64,000 bases of DNA from G942493215 sp942493215 (GCA_942493215.1 OW818670.1:496001-560000); one strand, 5' to 3'. Numbered from the stretch's first letter, positions 50,631-61,149 are shown. The notes: a model not told the origin generated them from the sequence alone. Made by a program: numbers and translations.

Positions 50631-51896
50631 TTGCAAATTATTGGTATTGTTGAAGTATTTATTATTTTAATAACAGGATTATACTTTACTTTTAGATTAA
50701 ATTTTTTACAATTTAATTTCTACAAATTATTAAAAAAAAATAATCATCAAAAAAACATATCCAATTATTCCCCTGTATCTATATTATTAATGGTTTTAGG
50801 AGGAAGAATAGGGGTTGGAAGTATTGCAGGTGTTGCGCTTGCTATCTATTTAGGAGGACCAGGTAGCATATTTTGGCTCCTATTTTCAGCTCTTATTACC
50901 GCCATTTTATCTTATGTTGAAACTATTATGGGTCATCTTTATAAAGAAAAAGAAAATGATCTTTATTATGGTGGCCCTAGTTATTATTTAGAAAAGGGAT
51001 TAAATAAAAGAATATTAGGTATTGTATACTCTATATTAGTTATTATTTGTTATGTTTGGGGCTTTGTTAGTATTCAGGCTAATACAATCGTGAAGTCAAT
51101 TAAAGAAATAATAAATGTTGATACATTAACCATCGCGATTATTCTAGGACTAATTACTTTTTATATCATTTATGGTGGTTTAAAAAAGATAATTAAAGTA
51201 ACTAACATTTTAGTTATTGTTATGATGTTTTTATATTTTGGTTTAACTATTAATGTAATAATTACTCATGTTAAAGAAATACCTTCTCTTTTTTCTTTAA
51301 TAATTAATTCGGCTTTTAATAGTAAGGCAATAATAAGTGGCATCATATCATCAATGATAATTGGTATTCAAAGAGGAATTTTTGCTAACGAAGCTGGACT
51401 TGGAACCGGAAGTATCGCTACGTCAATTATTGATTCTAGTAATATGGAAAGGCAAGGATATTTACAAATAATCGGAGTCTATATTACAACTTTTATGGTC
51501 TGTCTAGCTACCGCCCTAATTATTCTTACTTCAAATTACAACTATCTTGTTTTTAAAGATCTAAACGGTATTGAAATAGTTCAATATGCTTATTTATATC
51601 ATTTTGGTAATGGAGGAAATATTATTCTTTTCTTGTTTGTCTTCCTTTTTGCTTTTTCAACCATTATAACTTGTTATTATTATGGCGAAGCAAGTTTACG
51701 CTATATTTTAGGAAAAACTAATAAAAGATTAAACTTTATATTAAAAATTATAACTAGTTTGCTTGTTATATTAGGGTGTCTGGTATCGGCTGATGTCTTG
51801 TGGAAAACAGTCGATTTATTTACCTGTACCCTTGTCTTAATAAATATTTATGCTTTAATTAAACTACGGACCAAATTATTATCTCATTTTAACTAA
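50631..51896 (+). CDS. Alanine/glycine:sodium symporter (AGCS family)
   Basis: A 421-residue polytopic transporter of about ten helices. The AGCS hallmark region reads GGRIGVGSIAGVALAIYLGGPGSIFWLL (parts: GRIGVGSIAGVA, GGPGSIFW), with IFANEAGLGTGSIATSI later and YYGEASLRYILG near the end. It likely imports alanine or glycine with Na+. The start TTG 50631 is 12 bases after GGAGG; an ATT codon at 50628 is the only closer in-frame option. About 30-50 residues shorter than typical AlsT, mostly at the ends. Confidence 0.88.
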   Translation: MQIIGIVEVFIILITGLYFTFRLNFLQFNFYKLLKKNNHQKNISNYSPVSILLMVLGGRIGVGSIAGVALAIYLGGPGSIFWLLFSALITAILSYVETIMGHLYKEKENDLYYGGPSYYLEKGLNKRILGIVYSILVIICYVWGFVSIQANTIVKSIKEIINVDTLTIAIILGLITFYIIYGGLKKIIKVTNILVIVMMFLYFGLTINVIITHVKEIPSLFSLIINSAFNSKAIISGIISSMIIGIQRGIFANEAGLGTGSIATSIIDSSNMERQGYLQIIGVYITTFMVCLATALIILTSNYNYLVFKDLNGIEIVQYAYLYHFGNGGNIILFLFVFLFAFSTIITCYYYGEASLRYILGKTNKRLNFILKIITSLLVILGCLVSADVLWKTVDLFTCTLVLINIYALIKLRTKLLSHFN

Positions 51897-51931
51897 AAAT
51901 ATGATAAAATAATTAAAAGAAGAGTGAGATA

Positions 51932-52582
51932 ATGATAAACAAAAAGTGGGACATAATATTAGATGAAGAATTTGACAAAGAATATTTTAAAAAGTTAGGT
52001 ATATTTGTCAAATCACAATATCAATCAAGAACTGTTTATCCCCAATATAAAGATATCTTTAATGCATTGAGATATACTGATTATGATGAAGTAAAAGTAG
52101 TTATTTTAGGGCAAGACCCTTATCATGGTGAAGGGGAAGCACAAGGCTTATCATTCTCTGTTCCAGAAGGGATAAGCTGGCCACCTTCTTTACAAAATAT
52201 TTTTAAAGAACTAAAAAGTGATTTAAATATTGAAAAAAAAGAAAGTGATTTGTCTGGGTGGGCTAAACAAGGAGTATTGCTGTTAAATGCCATTATGACG
52301 GTTGAAAAAGATAAGCCTTTATCTCATAAAGATAAGGGTTGGGAAATATTTACTGATAATATTATTAAAAAATTAAGTGAGCGAAAAGAACCAATGGTTT
52401 TTATATTATGGGGTAATTATGCCCGTAGTAAAAAAGAACTAATTGATATTAAAAAACATTTTGTTATTGAAAGTGTTCACCCATCACCATTATCAGCTAG
52501 CCGTGGCTTCTTTGGCAGTAAACCATTCTCACAAACAAACAAATATTTAGAGCAATTAGGATATGAAAAAATAAATTGGTAA
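51932..52582 (+). CDS. ung: Uracil-DNA glycosylase
   Basis: A 216-residue family 1 UDG. It has the water-activating GQDPYHG, the LLNAIMTV segment and the DNA-intercalating HPSPLSASRGFFG. It removes uracil from DNA and complements the dUTPase at 21291. Confidence 0.97.
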   Translation: MINKKWDIILDEEFDKEYFKKLGIFVKSQYQSRTVYPQYKDIFNALRYTDYDEVKVVILGQDPYHGEGEAQGLSFSVPEGISWPPSLQNIFKELKSDLNIEKKESDLSGWAKQGVLLLNAIMTVEKDKPLSHKDKGWEIFTDNIIKKLSERKEPMVFILWGNYARSKKELIDIKKHFVIESVHPSPLSASRGFFGSKPFSQTNKYLEQLGYEKINW

Positions 52583-52594
52583 AGAGGGATTATA

Positions 52595-53920
52595 ATGGAA
52601 AATGTTTATGAATATTTAACAAAAGAATTAAATATTAAATATGGTGATAGCATTGTTGTAGGTGTGTCTGGTGGACCAGATTCTATGTGCTTATTGCATC
52701 TCCTAATTCGTTTAAAGAAAGTTTTAGATATCGAAGTAATATGCGCTCATGTTAATCATAATGTGCGGCCAGAAAGTGTTGACGAGAGAGTTTTTGTCCA
52801 CAATTTTTGTTTAGCTAATAATATTATTTTTGAATCAATGGTTATTGAAGATTATGGTGATGATAATTTTCATAATGAAGCGAGAACCAAACGATATAAT
52901 TATTTTTCTACTATTGTTAAAAAATACCACGCTAAATACTTATTAACAGCGCATCATGCTGATGATTTAATGGAAACAATTTTAATGCGTATTGTTAGAG
53001 GGTCAACCTTAAGGGGATACAGTGGATTTTCTAAAGTGGTTGATATGGGGGATTATCAAATTATTCGTCCCCTTATTAATGTTACTAAAGATGATATTAT
53101 GAAATATAATAAAGAGAATAATATATCGTTTGTAGAAGATAAATCTAATTATAAGGATGTCTATACTCGTAATCGGTTTCGTAAATACATTGTTCCTGAA
53201 TTTAGAAAAGAAGATCCCAGTGTTTATCAAAAATTCTATAAATTTAGTTTAACTTTATTAGAATACAATAATTATATGGATCAACAAGTTAAGAAGATTA
53301 TTAAACGTATTTATCCCCAAGGAGTATTAAACATTGAGTTGTTTCTTAAAGAAGATCACTTAATTCAAATGAAAATAATATATTATATTTTAGAATATAT
53401 TTATCAAGATGATTTAATGTTAGTTACCGATACTCATGCCCAATTAATATATAATCTTATTTTATCTAAAAAAGCTAATGTTAAATTATTCTTACCTAAT
53501 AATGTTAAAGCTATAAAAGCCTATAATACTTTAACTTTAGTCAAAGATAATCAAAATAGTGATGAATATGAAATTCAAATAACGGACTTTGTTAACTTAC
53601 CTAATGGTAAAAATATTCAGACGATTAAAAGAAGTGCCGATGACAGTAACAATATTTGTCGTTTAGATAGTAGAGAGGTAAAACTTCCTCTTCATGTTCG
53701 AAATCGCCAAAATGGTGATAAAATGACCATTAAAGGAATGATTGGTAATCGCAAAATTAATGACATATTCATTGATGATAAAATTCCACTTGAAGAAAGA
53801 AAAGCCTGGCCTATCGTTATGGACTCTAATGGAATAATTGTTTGGCTACCAGGTTTAAAAAAATCAAAATTTAGTAAAACAAAATCTGAAAAGTATGATA
53901 TAATACTAAAGTATTATTAA
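52595..53920 (+). CDS. tilS: tRNA(Ile)-lysidine synthase
   Basis: A 441-residue PP-loop ATPase that adds lysidine at C34 of tRNA-Ile2 so it reads AUA. PP-loop VGVSGGPDSMCLL, AHVNHNVRPES, LTAHHADDLMETILMRI and the C-terminal VRNRQNGDKM domain are clear. It is followed by ftsH after 11 bases; hpt, which lies between them in Bacillus, is missing. Confidence 0.96.
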   Translation: MENVYEYLTKELNIKYGDSIVVGVSGGPDSMCLLHLLIRLKKVLDIEVICAHVNHNVRPESVDERVFVHNFCLANNIIFESMVIEDYGDDNFHNEARTKRYNYFSTIVKKYHAKYLLTAHHADDLMETILMRIVRGSTLRGYSGFSKVVDMGDYQIIRPLINVTKDDIMKYNKENNISFVEDKSNYKDVYTRNRFRKYIVPEFRKEDPSVYQKFYKFSLTLLEYNNYMDQQVKKIIKRIYPQGVLNIELFLKEDHLIQMKIIYYILEYIYQDDLMLVTDTHAQLIYNLILSKKANVKLFLPNNVKAIKAYNTLTLVKDNQNSDEYEIQITDFVNLPNGKNIQTIKRSADDSNNICRLDSREVKLPLHVRNRQNGDKMTIKGMIGNRKINDIFIDDKIPLEERKAWPIVMDSNGIIVWLPGLKKSKFSKTKSEKYDIILKYY

Positions 53921-53931
53921 GGAGGAATGCC

Positions 53932-55788
53932 ATGAATAAGAAAAATATGAGAAAAGGAGTCGTACCTTATATATTTTTATTCGTATTTATAATCGCAATT
54001 GTTTTTCTTTTTGAAACATTAAATCAAAAAGTAAATGTTTTAAATTATAATCAATTTATTAAAATGCTTGATAACGAGGAAATCACTGAATTAATGATTA
54101 CTCCTAATCAAAATGCAGGAACATTTGAAATGACTGGTCGTATTAAAAGTTATAATGAAAATGAAAGCTTTTTTGTTAAAATACCTGATTCTGATCAGTT
54201 AATAAATAGTATTTTAATTAAAGTAGATACGCAAGATATCAAGGTATTAACTAAAAATGACCCATCATCAAGTAGTTTAGTCTTCTTGTTAAATATGTTA
54301 CCAACTCTATTATTAATTGGAGCTGCTTTCTATTTTTTAACTAAACAATTATCTGGTGGAGCAGCTAAATCAATGGATTTTGGTAAGAGTAGAGCTCAAC
54401 TAAATGTTACTAATAAAAAGATTACTTTTGATCAAGTAGCAGGATTACCTGAAGAAAAAGAAGAGGTTCAAGAGTTAATTGATTTCTTAAAGAATCCTAA
54501 AAAATTTCAAAAAATGGGAGCTAGAATACCTAAAGGTGTATTATTAGTAGGTCCTCCAGGAACAGGTAAAACTTTATTAGCGCGAGCTGTAGCAGGTGAA
54601 GCTAATGTTCCATTCTATTTTATTAGTGGATCAGACTTTGTTGAGTTATTTGTTGGTGTTGGTGCTAGCCGTGTCAGAGACATGTTTAAGCAAGCTAAAG
54701 GTAATGCTCCATGTTTAATATTTATTGATGAAATAGATGCAGTAGGTCGTCAACGTGGTGCTGGTTTAGGTGGTGGACACGATGAACGTGAACAAACTTT
54801 AAATCAATTATTAACCGAGATGGATGGCTTTGGTGCTAATGAAGGAATTATTATTATCGCTGCTACTAACCGTCCTGATGTATTGGATCCGGCTTTATTA
54901 AGACCGGGCCGATTTGATCGACAAATTACGGTTAATTTACCAGATATTAATGCCAGAGAAGAGATATTATTAGTTCATGCTAAGGGTAAAACATTCGATA
55001 ATAGTGTTAATCTTAAAAATATAGCTAGAAGAACAGTTGGCTTTAGTGGAGCTGATTTAGAGAACCTATTAAATGAAGCCGCTTTATTAACAGTAAGACG
55101 CAATAAACCAGCTATTACGATGTCAGAAATAGATGAAGCTCATGATCGTGTCCTTATGGGACCAGCTAAAAAATCTAAAAGGTATACCGATACGGAAAAA
55201 AGATTAGTAGCATATCATGAAGCTGGACACGCTGTTGTTGGTATTAAATTAGATGGTGCTAATGATGTTCAAAAAATAACTATTATTCCACGTGGTAATA
55301 CTGGTGGTTATAACTTAATGTTACCTAAAGAAGAAACCTTCTTATCAACTAAAAAAGAATTATTAGAATCAATTAGTGGACTACTTGGTGGTCGGGTTGC
55401 TGAAGAAATTGAATTTAATGAAGTAACAACCGGAGCTCATAATGATTTTGAGCATGCTACTAAAATAGCCCGGGCTATGGTAACAGAATATGGTATGAGT
55501 AAATTAGGACCTATTCAGTTAGAACATCAAGAATCAAGTGTTTTCTTAGGACGTGATTATAATAAGAGTCGCAATTTCTCCAGTCAAGTAGCTTATGAAA
55601 TTGATGTTGAAATACGTGATATTATTGACAAACAATATAAGATAGCACAAAAAATAATTAAAGAAAATCGTGATTTATTAGATTTAATTGCTAAAACGTT
55701 AATTGAATATGAAACGCTTACTAAAGAGCAAATAGATTATTTATCTGAACATGGTGAGTTACCAGAAGAGATTAAAAGTAGCAATTAA
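53932..55788 (+). CDS. ftsH: ATP-dependent zinc metalloprotease FtsH
   Basis: A 618-residue membrane protease. Two membrane helices (about 12-30 and 120-138) flank a small extracytoplasmic domain. The AAA+ module has GPPGTGKTLLARA, IFIDEIDAVG and the SRH region ATNRPDVLDPALLRPGRFDR (20 residues). The zinc motif is HEAGH with the third ligand in the downstream NDFEHAT. It degrades misfolded membrane proteins and regulators. GGAGGAATG precedes the start. Confidence 0.98.
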   Translation: MNKKNMRKGVVPYIFLFVFIIAIVFLFETLNQKVNVLNYNQFIKMLDNEEITELMITPNQNAGTFEMTGRIKSYNENESFFVKIPDSDQLINSILIKVDTQDIKVLTKNDPSSSSLVFLLNMLPTLLLIGAAFYFLTKQLSGGAAKSMDFGKSRAQLNVTNKKITFDQVAGLPEEKEEVQELIDFLKNPKKFQKMGARIPKGVLLVGPPGTGKTLLARAVAGEANVPFYFISGSDFVELFVGVGASRVRDMFKQAKGNAPCLIFIDEIDAVGRQRGAGLGGGHDEREQTLNQLLTEMDGFGANEGIIIIAATNRPDVLDPALLRPGRFDRQITVNLPDINAREEILLVHAKGKTFDNSVNLKNIARRTVGFSGADLENLLNEAALLTVRRNKPAITMSEIDEAHDRVLMGPAKKSKRYTDTEKRLVAYHEAGHAVVGIKLDGANDVQKITIIPRGNTGGYNLMLPKEETFLSTKKELLESISGLLGGRVAEEIEFNEVTTGAHNDFEHATKIARAMVTEYGMSKLGPIQLEHQESSVFLGRDYNKSRNFSSQVAYEIDVEIRDIIDKQYKIAQKIIKENRDLLDLIAKTLIEYETLTKEQIDYLSEHGELPEEIKSSN

Positions 55789-55821
55789 ATAGTAAGGCAT
55801 TATTTTAATAAAAATATTTAG

Positions 55822-55880
55822 AAAAGACACCTAGATATACCTTAAAATGTTAGAGGTAAATATTGGGTGTCTTTTAAATT
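55822..55880 (+). terminator. Terminator after ftsH
   Basis: AAAAGACACC (55822-55831) pairs with GGTGTCTTTT (55866-55875); the 34-nt loop can form a small inner stem (ACCT/AGGT). A short T/A run follows. Confidence 0.7.
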
Positions 55881-55904
55881 GATAAAACAACATAAAAATT
55901 TAGA

Positions 55905-55933
55905 TTGAAAAAAAATAAAATTTGTGGTAATAT
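55905..55933 (+). promoter_or_regulatory. Promoter of the giant Ig-like surface protein gene
   Basis: TTGAAA (55905-55910), 17-base spacer ending TTTGTGG, TAATAT (55928-55933). The -35 occupies the place of a possible TTG codon, so the coding start must be downstream. The element is nearly repeated at 61200. Confidence 0.85.
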
Positions 55934-55955
55934 TGCATTAGAAATAGGAGTGTGT

Positions 55956-58900
55956 GTGTTTTGTATGCAGGAAAAATACTTTAAAACTAGTCACTTATTA
56001 ATAATAACAATTGTCATCATGGTTATTACAGGAGTAGTTTGGTTTTTCTTATCCAATAGTCAAAAGGTACAAGAAATTGAAGTATCAAATGCTAATATAG
56101 CGTTAAGTCCTGGGGAAATATTTGTTTTAAGGACAAATACCCAGCCTATTAGTAGTACGGATCTTGAATACGAATCATCTAATCCTAATATTGCAAGTAT
56201 AAATGATTCAGGAATAATAACTGCTAATACGGCAGGAACAGTACAAATTACTGTTACATCTAGGCAAACAGGTGTATCAACCACTTGTGATTTAACCGTC
56301 TCTAATGATGTTTTAAAAGCTACGAGTGTGTCGTTTTCTAATAGTACATTATCTGTAGACAAAAACAGTAAACATCTATTAAAAATAGTAGTTAGTCCAA
56401 CCGGAGCTAAGGTGCCTACTTTAACTTTTAGAAGTAGTGATTACAATATTGTAAGTGTTGATAGTTATGGATATATAACTGCCAATAATTATGGTCAAGC
56501 TACTATATATGCCGAAGGTGAAGTAAATGGTGTTCAAATTGTTACAACAACACAAGTAACAGTCACTAATAATGTAGATAGTCCTAATAATATAGTGCAA
56601 ACTTTATCGTTAAGTGAAACATCTTTAACAATAAAAACAGGTGATAATCATCAATTATTTGCTAATAATAATCAACAAGTCAATTGGACTAGTAGTGACA
56701 ATAGTGTTGCTACGGTCGATAGTGCCGGAATTATTACAGCAATAAAACAAGGAAATATTAAAATAACCGCAACTACCACTGATAACAAATTAAGTGCTAG
56801 TTGTAATTTAAATGTTATAAATAATACTGTAAGTGTTACCGGTATAACATTAAATAGAACTGATGCTCAACTATATGTTGGTAATAGAATTACCTTACAA
56901 GCTTCTGTAGCACCAAATAATGCTACAGAAAAAGGTATTAAATGGGAAAGTAGTGACAATAGTATTGCTACCGTTGATAGCTATGGCGTTGTTACGGGAA
57001 TAAGCGAAGGAAATGTCGTTATTACTGTTATTACAGCCAGTGGTAATAAAACAGCTGTAAGTAATATAACTGTTAAACAAGCTCCACAAGCAGTAGCTAG
57101 TGTAAATGTAAACGGAATTTCTTTAGATAAAACTAATATTGAACTTGGTATAAACGGCACTTTAACTTTAGTAGCAACTATCAATCCTGCTAATGCTACT
57201 AATAAAGATGTGACTTGGTCGAGTGGTAATACAGGTATTGCTACCGTTAATAATAACGGTTTAGTAACAGGCATAAAAGAAGGAACTACAACCATTACTG
57301 TTACAACCAGAGATGGTGGTAAGACAGCAACTTGTACAGTTATAATTAAAAAATCACAAAGTACGGTTATAAGTCCTAGTAGTGTAACCTTAGATCAAAA
57401 CAATGTAATAATTAGAGTTAACGAAATTTTAACTTTAAAACCAACCATAACACCAAATAATGCTAGTAATTTAGGTGTAACTTGGAAAAGTAGTAATGGT
57501 GATGTTGCTTCAGTTGATAGTAGTGGTACTATAAAGGGAAATAAAGTTGGAACTGCAACTATTACGGTTACAACTAAAGATGGTGGCAAAAGCACTACAT
57601 GTAAGGTAACAGTTAAGAGTAGACTAGATACATCTATTGATGTAAGTCGTATAACTCTTGATAAAACTAATATTGAGTTAAATGTAAAAGGAAAAATTAA
57701 ATTAACTGCAACTATTAAGCCTGATAATGCTACTAATAAAGGTGTAAAATGGAGTAGTAGTGATAGTAAGGTAGCCAGTGTGGATAGTAATGGTAATGTT
57801 ACAGGTAAAAAAGCTGGTAAAGCAACTATTACTGTTATAACTAAAGATGGTGGTAAAAAGGCCACATGTGTAGTGGTTGTTAAAAAACAACAAAATCCTA
57901 CTATAAATGTGAGTAGTGTAAGTTTAAATAAAACTAATATGCAAATTAACATTGGTCAAACTGGTACATTAGTTGCAACGACAATACCAAATAATGCAAC
58001 CAATCAATCAGTAACATGGAAAAGTAGTAATGTTAAAGTCGCAACCGTTAATAAATATGGTTTTGTTACAGCCATAAAAGCCGGAACAACTGTTATTACA
58101 GTTAAGACCAAAGATGGTGGCAAAACAGCGATTTGTACGGTAGTGGTTAAGGATCCAGCTAGTGAAATTGTAAAAGTAAAGAGCGTATCACTAGATAAAA
58201 CAGAAGTTGGACTTTTACCAAATCAAACAATAACTTTAGTAGCAACTATTAATCCAAGTACAGCTACTAATAAAAATATAACATGGACAAGTAGTGATAA
58301 AGATATTGCCTCAGTAGATAGTAGTGGTACAGTAAAAGGAAATAGAGTTGGAACAGCGACTATTACCGTTACAACCAAAGATGGTAAAAAGACGGCCAAA
58401 TGTAAGATAACCGTTAAAAAATATGAAAATGGTAATATTAGTGTTAGTAGTATATCGTTAAATAAAGAAAAGATAACCATTGATACAGGAAAAACCTATA
58501 CTTTAAAACCAACTATTAAACCAGATAATGCTACAATTAAAGATGTAATATGGAGTAGTAATAACACAAGTGTTGCAACGGTTAATGAAAAAGGTGTTGT
58601 TACGGGTATAAAAGCCGGTAACGCAACTATTACCGCTACAACTAAAGATAGTGGTAAAAAAGATACTTGCAAAGTTGAGGTAAAAACAGCAATTGTAGCT
58701 GTTAGTGATGTAAGTTTAAATAAAACTAATATGCAAATAAACATTGGTGAGACAGCTACATTAGTAGCAGAAGTAATACCAACCAGTGCTACCAATCAAT
58801 CGGTAACATGGACAAGTGATAATAGTAAAGTTGCCTCAGTTAATAAGTATGGTGTTGTTAAAGGTGTAAAAGCTGGAACAGCAACTATTACTGTTAAGAC

Positions 58901-61037
58901 TAAAGATGGTGGTAAAACCGAAATTTGTACTGTTACCGTAAAAGACCCCAGCAATACCGTGGTAAAAGTAAAGAGCGTATCATTAGATAAGTCAAATGTT
59001 GGACTTTTACCAAATCAAACAATAACTTTAGTAGCAACTATTAATCCAAGCACAGCTACTAATAAAAATATAACATGGACAAGTAGTGATAAAGATATTG
59101 CCTCAGTAGATAGTAGTGGTACAGTAAAAGGAAATAGAGTTGGAACAGCGACTATTACCGTTACAACCAAAGATGGTAAAAAAACGGCTAAATGTAAGAT
59201 AACCGTTAAAAAATATGAAAATGGTAATATTAGTGTTAGTAGTATATCATTAGATAAAGAAAAGATAACCATTGATACAGGAAAAACCTATACTTTAAAA
59301 CCAACTATTAAACCAGATAATGCTACAATTAAAGATGTAATATGGAGTAGTAATAGCACAAGTGTTGCAACAGTTAATGAAAAAGGTGTTGTTACAGCCT
59401 TAAAAGCCGGTAAAGCAACTATTACCGCTACAACTAAAGATGGTGGTAAAAAGGCTACATGTACTGTTGAGGTAAAAACAGCAATTGTAGCTGTCAGTGG
59501 AGTAGTCTTAAATAAAACTAATATGGAGATTAATCTTGGTGAGACAGCTACATTAGTTGCTAACGTAGTACCAAGTACTGCCACCAACCAATCAGTAACA
59601 TGGAAGAGTGGTAATATTAAAGTTGCATCAGTTAACAAAAACGGTATTATTAAAGGCTTAAAAATAGGAACAGCAACTATTACTGTTACAACCAAAGATG
59701 GCAGTAAAACAGCCACATGTACTGTTACCGTAAAAGATCCAACAGTATTTGTTAATAGCGTAAGCTTAAATAAAAAAGAATTAGAGATAAATATTGGTGA
59801 AGCTACAACTTTAGTAGCAACTATTAATCCAAGTACTGCCACTAATAAAGCAGTTGTATGGGGAAGCAGTGATTCTAAAGTAGCTAAAGTTGATAAAAAT
59901 GGTTCTGTCACAGCCTTAAAGGTTGGATCAGCAGTTATCACAGTTAAAACTAGAGATGGTAGTAAAACAGCACAATGCAAAGTAACAGTAAAAGATCCAA
60001 ATATATATGTAGATGCGGTGACTTTAGATAAAACAGACATTGGACTGAATGCAGGCAGCTCATTAAATTTGGCTGCGACTGTAAGTCCAAGTAATGCTAC
60101 CAATAGAGCAGTTATATGGGGAAGCAGTGATGATAAAGTAGCCAAAGTTGATGGCAATGGTTTAGTAAAAGGCTTAAAGACAGGCACAGCAACCATTACT
60201 GTTAAGACTAAAGATGGTGGCAAAATAGCCAAATGCCGTGTCGAAGTTAAAAAATATACAAATGGTGTTGTTAGTGTTAGAGAAATATCTTTAGACAAAG
60301 AAAAAATGATTATTTATTCTGGTGCATCTTATAAACTGATTCCAACCATAAAACCAGATAATGCAGCCGTTAAAGATATAACATGGACAAGTAATAATCC
60401 AAGTGTTGCTACAGTTGATAAGAACGGTGTTGTTAGAGGTATAAAAGTTGGAACTGCGACTATTACAGCCAAAACTACTAGTGGTGGTAAAACCGTTACT
60501 TGTAAGGTAGAAGTAAGAAAAGCTGTATTAGGAGTAGTATTAAGCAAAACAAGTATGACAGTTTATACTAGTCAAACTGCAACTTTAGTAGCAGTTGTTA
60601 ATCCAAGTGATGCTACGGATAGAACTATAACATGGTCAAGTAGTAATCCAACCGTTGCTTCGGTTGACAAAAATGGTATGGTAAGAGGTATAAGTGTTGG
60701 ATCAGCAGTTATCACCGTTAAAACTAATGATGGTGGTAAAACTGCAACCTGTAATGTTACAGTTGCATTATTGCCCAACACACCTATAAAAGTAACTGGT
60801 GTATCCTTTAGTCAAAAGAGTTATAGTATTGGCAAAAATAAAACGATAACATTAAGTCCAATAATAACACCAAGCAATGCTACTAATAAGGCTGTTACTT
60901 GGAAAAGCAGTAATAGTAAAGTTGCTTCAGTAGATAGCAGTGGTCTTGTTAAAGGCAACAGCGCTGGAACTATTACCATAACGGTTACAACCCAAGATGG
61001 TAAGAAAACAGCAACCTGTAAGATAGTAGTTAAATAA
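55956..61037 (+). CDS. Giant surface protein with about 19 BIg2-type Ig-like domains
   Basis: A protein of about 1,693 residues. A membrane helix near the N-terminus (LLIITIVIMVITGVVWFFL) is followed by about 19 tandem domains of 82-90 residues. Most follow the BIg2 plan: SLDKTxxxL, then L-A-TINPxxATNK, then (V/I)TWxSS, VATVDxxGxVxGxxxGTATITVTT, DGGKTATCxVTVK. The first three are more divergent. There is no LPXTG motif, C-terminal helix or SLH domain, so the N-terminal helix is the only visible anchor. GTG 55956 lies 5 bases after AGGAG; ATG 55965 is the alternative. BIg2 arrays are typical of adhesins; the ligand is unknown. Domains 9-11 and 12-14 are a recent duplication. Confidence 0.88.
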   Translation: MFCMQEKYFKTSHLLIITIVIMVITGVVWFFLSNSQKVQEIEVSNANIALSPGEIFVLRTNTQPISSTDLEYESSNPNIASINDSGIITANTAGTVQITVTSRQTGVSTTCDLTVSNDVLKATSVSFSNSTLSVDKNSKHLLKIVVSPTGAKVPTLTFRSSDYNIVSVDSYGYITANNYGQATIYAEGEVNGVQIVTTTQVTVTNNVDSPNNIVQTLSLSETSLTIKTGDNHQLFANNNQQVNWTSSDNSVATVDSAGIITAIKQGNIKITATTTDNKLSASCNLNVINNTVSVTGITLNRTDAQLYVGNRITLQASVAPNNATEKGIKWESSDNSIATVDSYGVVTGISEGNVVITVITASGNKTAVSNITVKQAPQAVASVNVNGISLDKTNIELGINGTLTLVATINPANATNKDVTWSSGNTGIATVNNNGLVTGIKEGTTTITVTTRDGGKTATCTVIIKKSQSTVISPSSVTLDQNNVIIRVNEILTLKPTITPNNASNLGVTWKSSNGDVASVDSSGTIKGNKVGTATITVTTKDGGKSTTCKVTVKSRLDTSIDVSRITLDKTNIELNVKGKIKLTATIKPDNATNKGVKWSSSDSKVASVDSNGNVTGKKAGKATITVITKDGGKKATCVVVVKKQQNPTINVSSVSLNKTNMQINIGQTGTLVATTIPNNATNQSVTWKSSNVKVATVNKYGFVTAIKAGTTVITVKTKDGGKTAICTVVVKDPASEIVKVKSVSLDKTEVGLLPNQTITLVATINPSTATNKNITWTSSDKDIASVDSSGTVKGNRVGTATITVTTKDGKKTAKCKITVKKYENGNISVSSISLNKEKITIDTGKTYTLKPTIKPDNATIKDVIWSSNNTSVATVNEKGVVTGIKAGNATITATTKDSGKKDTCKVEVKTAIVAVSDVSLNKTNMQINIGETATLVAEVIPTSATNQSVTWTSDNSKVASVNKYGVVKGVKAGTATITVKTKDGGKTEICTVTVKDPSNTVVKVKSVSLDKSNVGLLPNQTITLVATINPSTATNKNITWTSSDKDIASVDSSGTVKGNRVGTATITVTTKDGKKTAKCKITVKKYENGNISVSSISLDKEKITIDTGKTYTLKPTIKPDNATIKDVIWSSNSTSVATVNEKGVVTALKAGKATITATTKDGGKKATCTVEVKTAIVAVSGVVLNKTNMEINLGETATLVANVVPSTATNQSVTWKSGNIKVASVNKNGIIKGLKIGTATITVTTKDGSKTATCTVTVKDPTVFVNSVSLNKKELEINIGEATTLVATINPSTATNKAVVWGSSDSKVAKVDKNGSVTALKVGSAVITVKTRDGSKTAQCKVTVKDPNIYVDAVTLDKTDIGLNAGSSLNLAATVSPSNATNRAVIWGSSDDKVAKVDGNGLVKGLKTGTATITVKTKDGGKIAKCRVEVKKYTNGVVSVREISLDKEKMIIYSGASYKLIPTIKPDNAAVKDITWTSNNPSVATVDKNGVVRGIKVGTATITAKTTSGGKTVTCKVEVRKAVLGVVLSKTSMTVYTSQTATLVAVVNPSDATDRTITWSSSNPTVASVDKNGMVRGISVGSAVITVKTNDGGKTATCNVTVALLPNTPIKVTGVSFSQKSYSIGKNKTITLSPIITPSNATNKAVTWKSSNSKVASVDSSGLVKGNSAGTITITVTTQDGKKTATCKIVVK
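58168..59751. repeat. 792-bp tandem duplication inside the giant Ig-like gene
   Basis: Two adjacent copies are offset by exactly 792 bp (264 codons, three Ig domains). Identity is near complete over the first 400 bp of each copy (about 58170-58575 and 58962-59367) and falls in the rest, which suggests later gene conversion or unequal divergence. Confidence 0.9.
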
Positions 61038-61062
61038 AAATATTTATTAAATAAAGCCTTGG

Positions 61063-61096
61063 AAGAAGTAGCTATATTCTACTTCTTTTTTATTAT
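61063..61096 (+). terminator. Terminator after the giant Ig-like gene
   Basis: AAGAAGTAG pairs with CTACTTCTT around a 7-nt loop, followed by TTTTATTATT. Confidence 0.88.
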
Positions 61097-61149
61097 TAAA
61101 ATAACTTTGACAGTTATTACATAAATAATGATAAAAAACATTATACAAA

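Noticed and set aside
53009..53230. Minus-strand open frame of 73 codons in tilS
   Set aside because: It lies wholly inside the well-supported tilS gene and has no start signal.
59288..60298. A 336-codon open frame and several shorter ones on the minus strand under the giant Ig-like gene
   Set aside because: They mirror the repeated BIg2 codons on the other strand, have repetitive hydrophobic translations, no ribosome sites, and the plus-strand reading is clearly the real domain protein.
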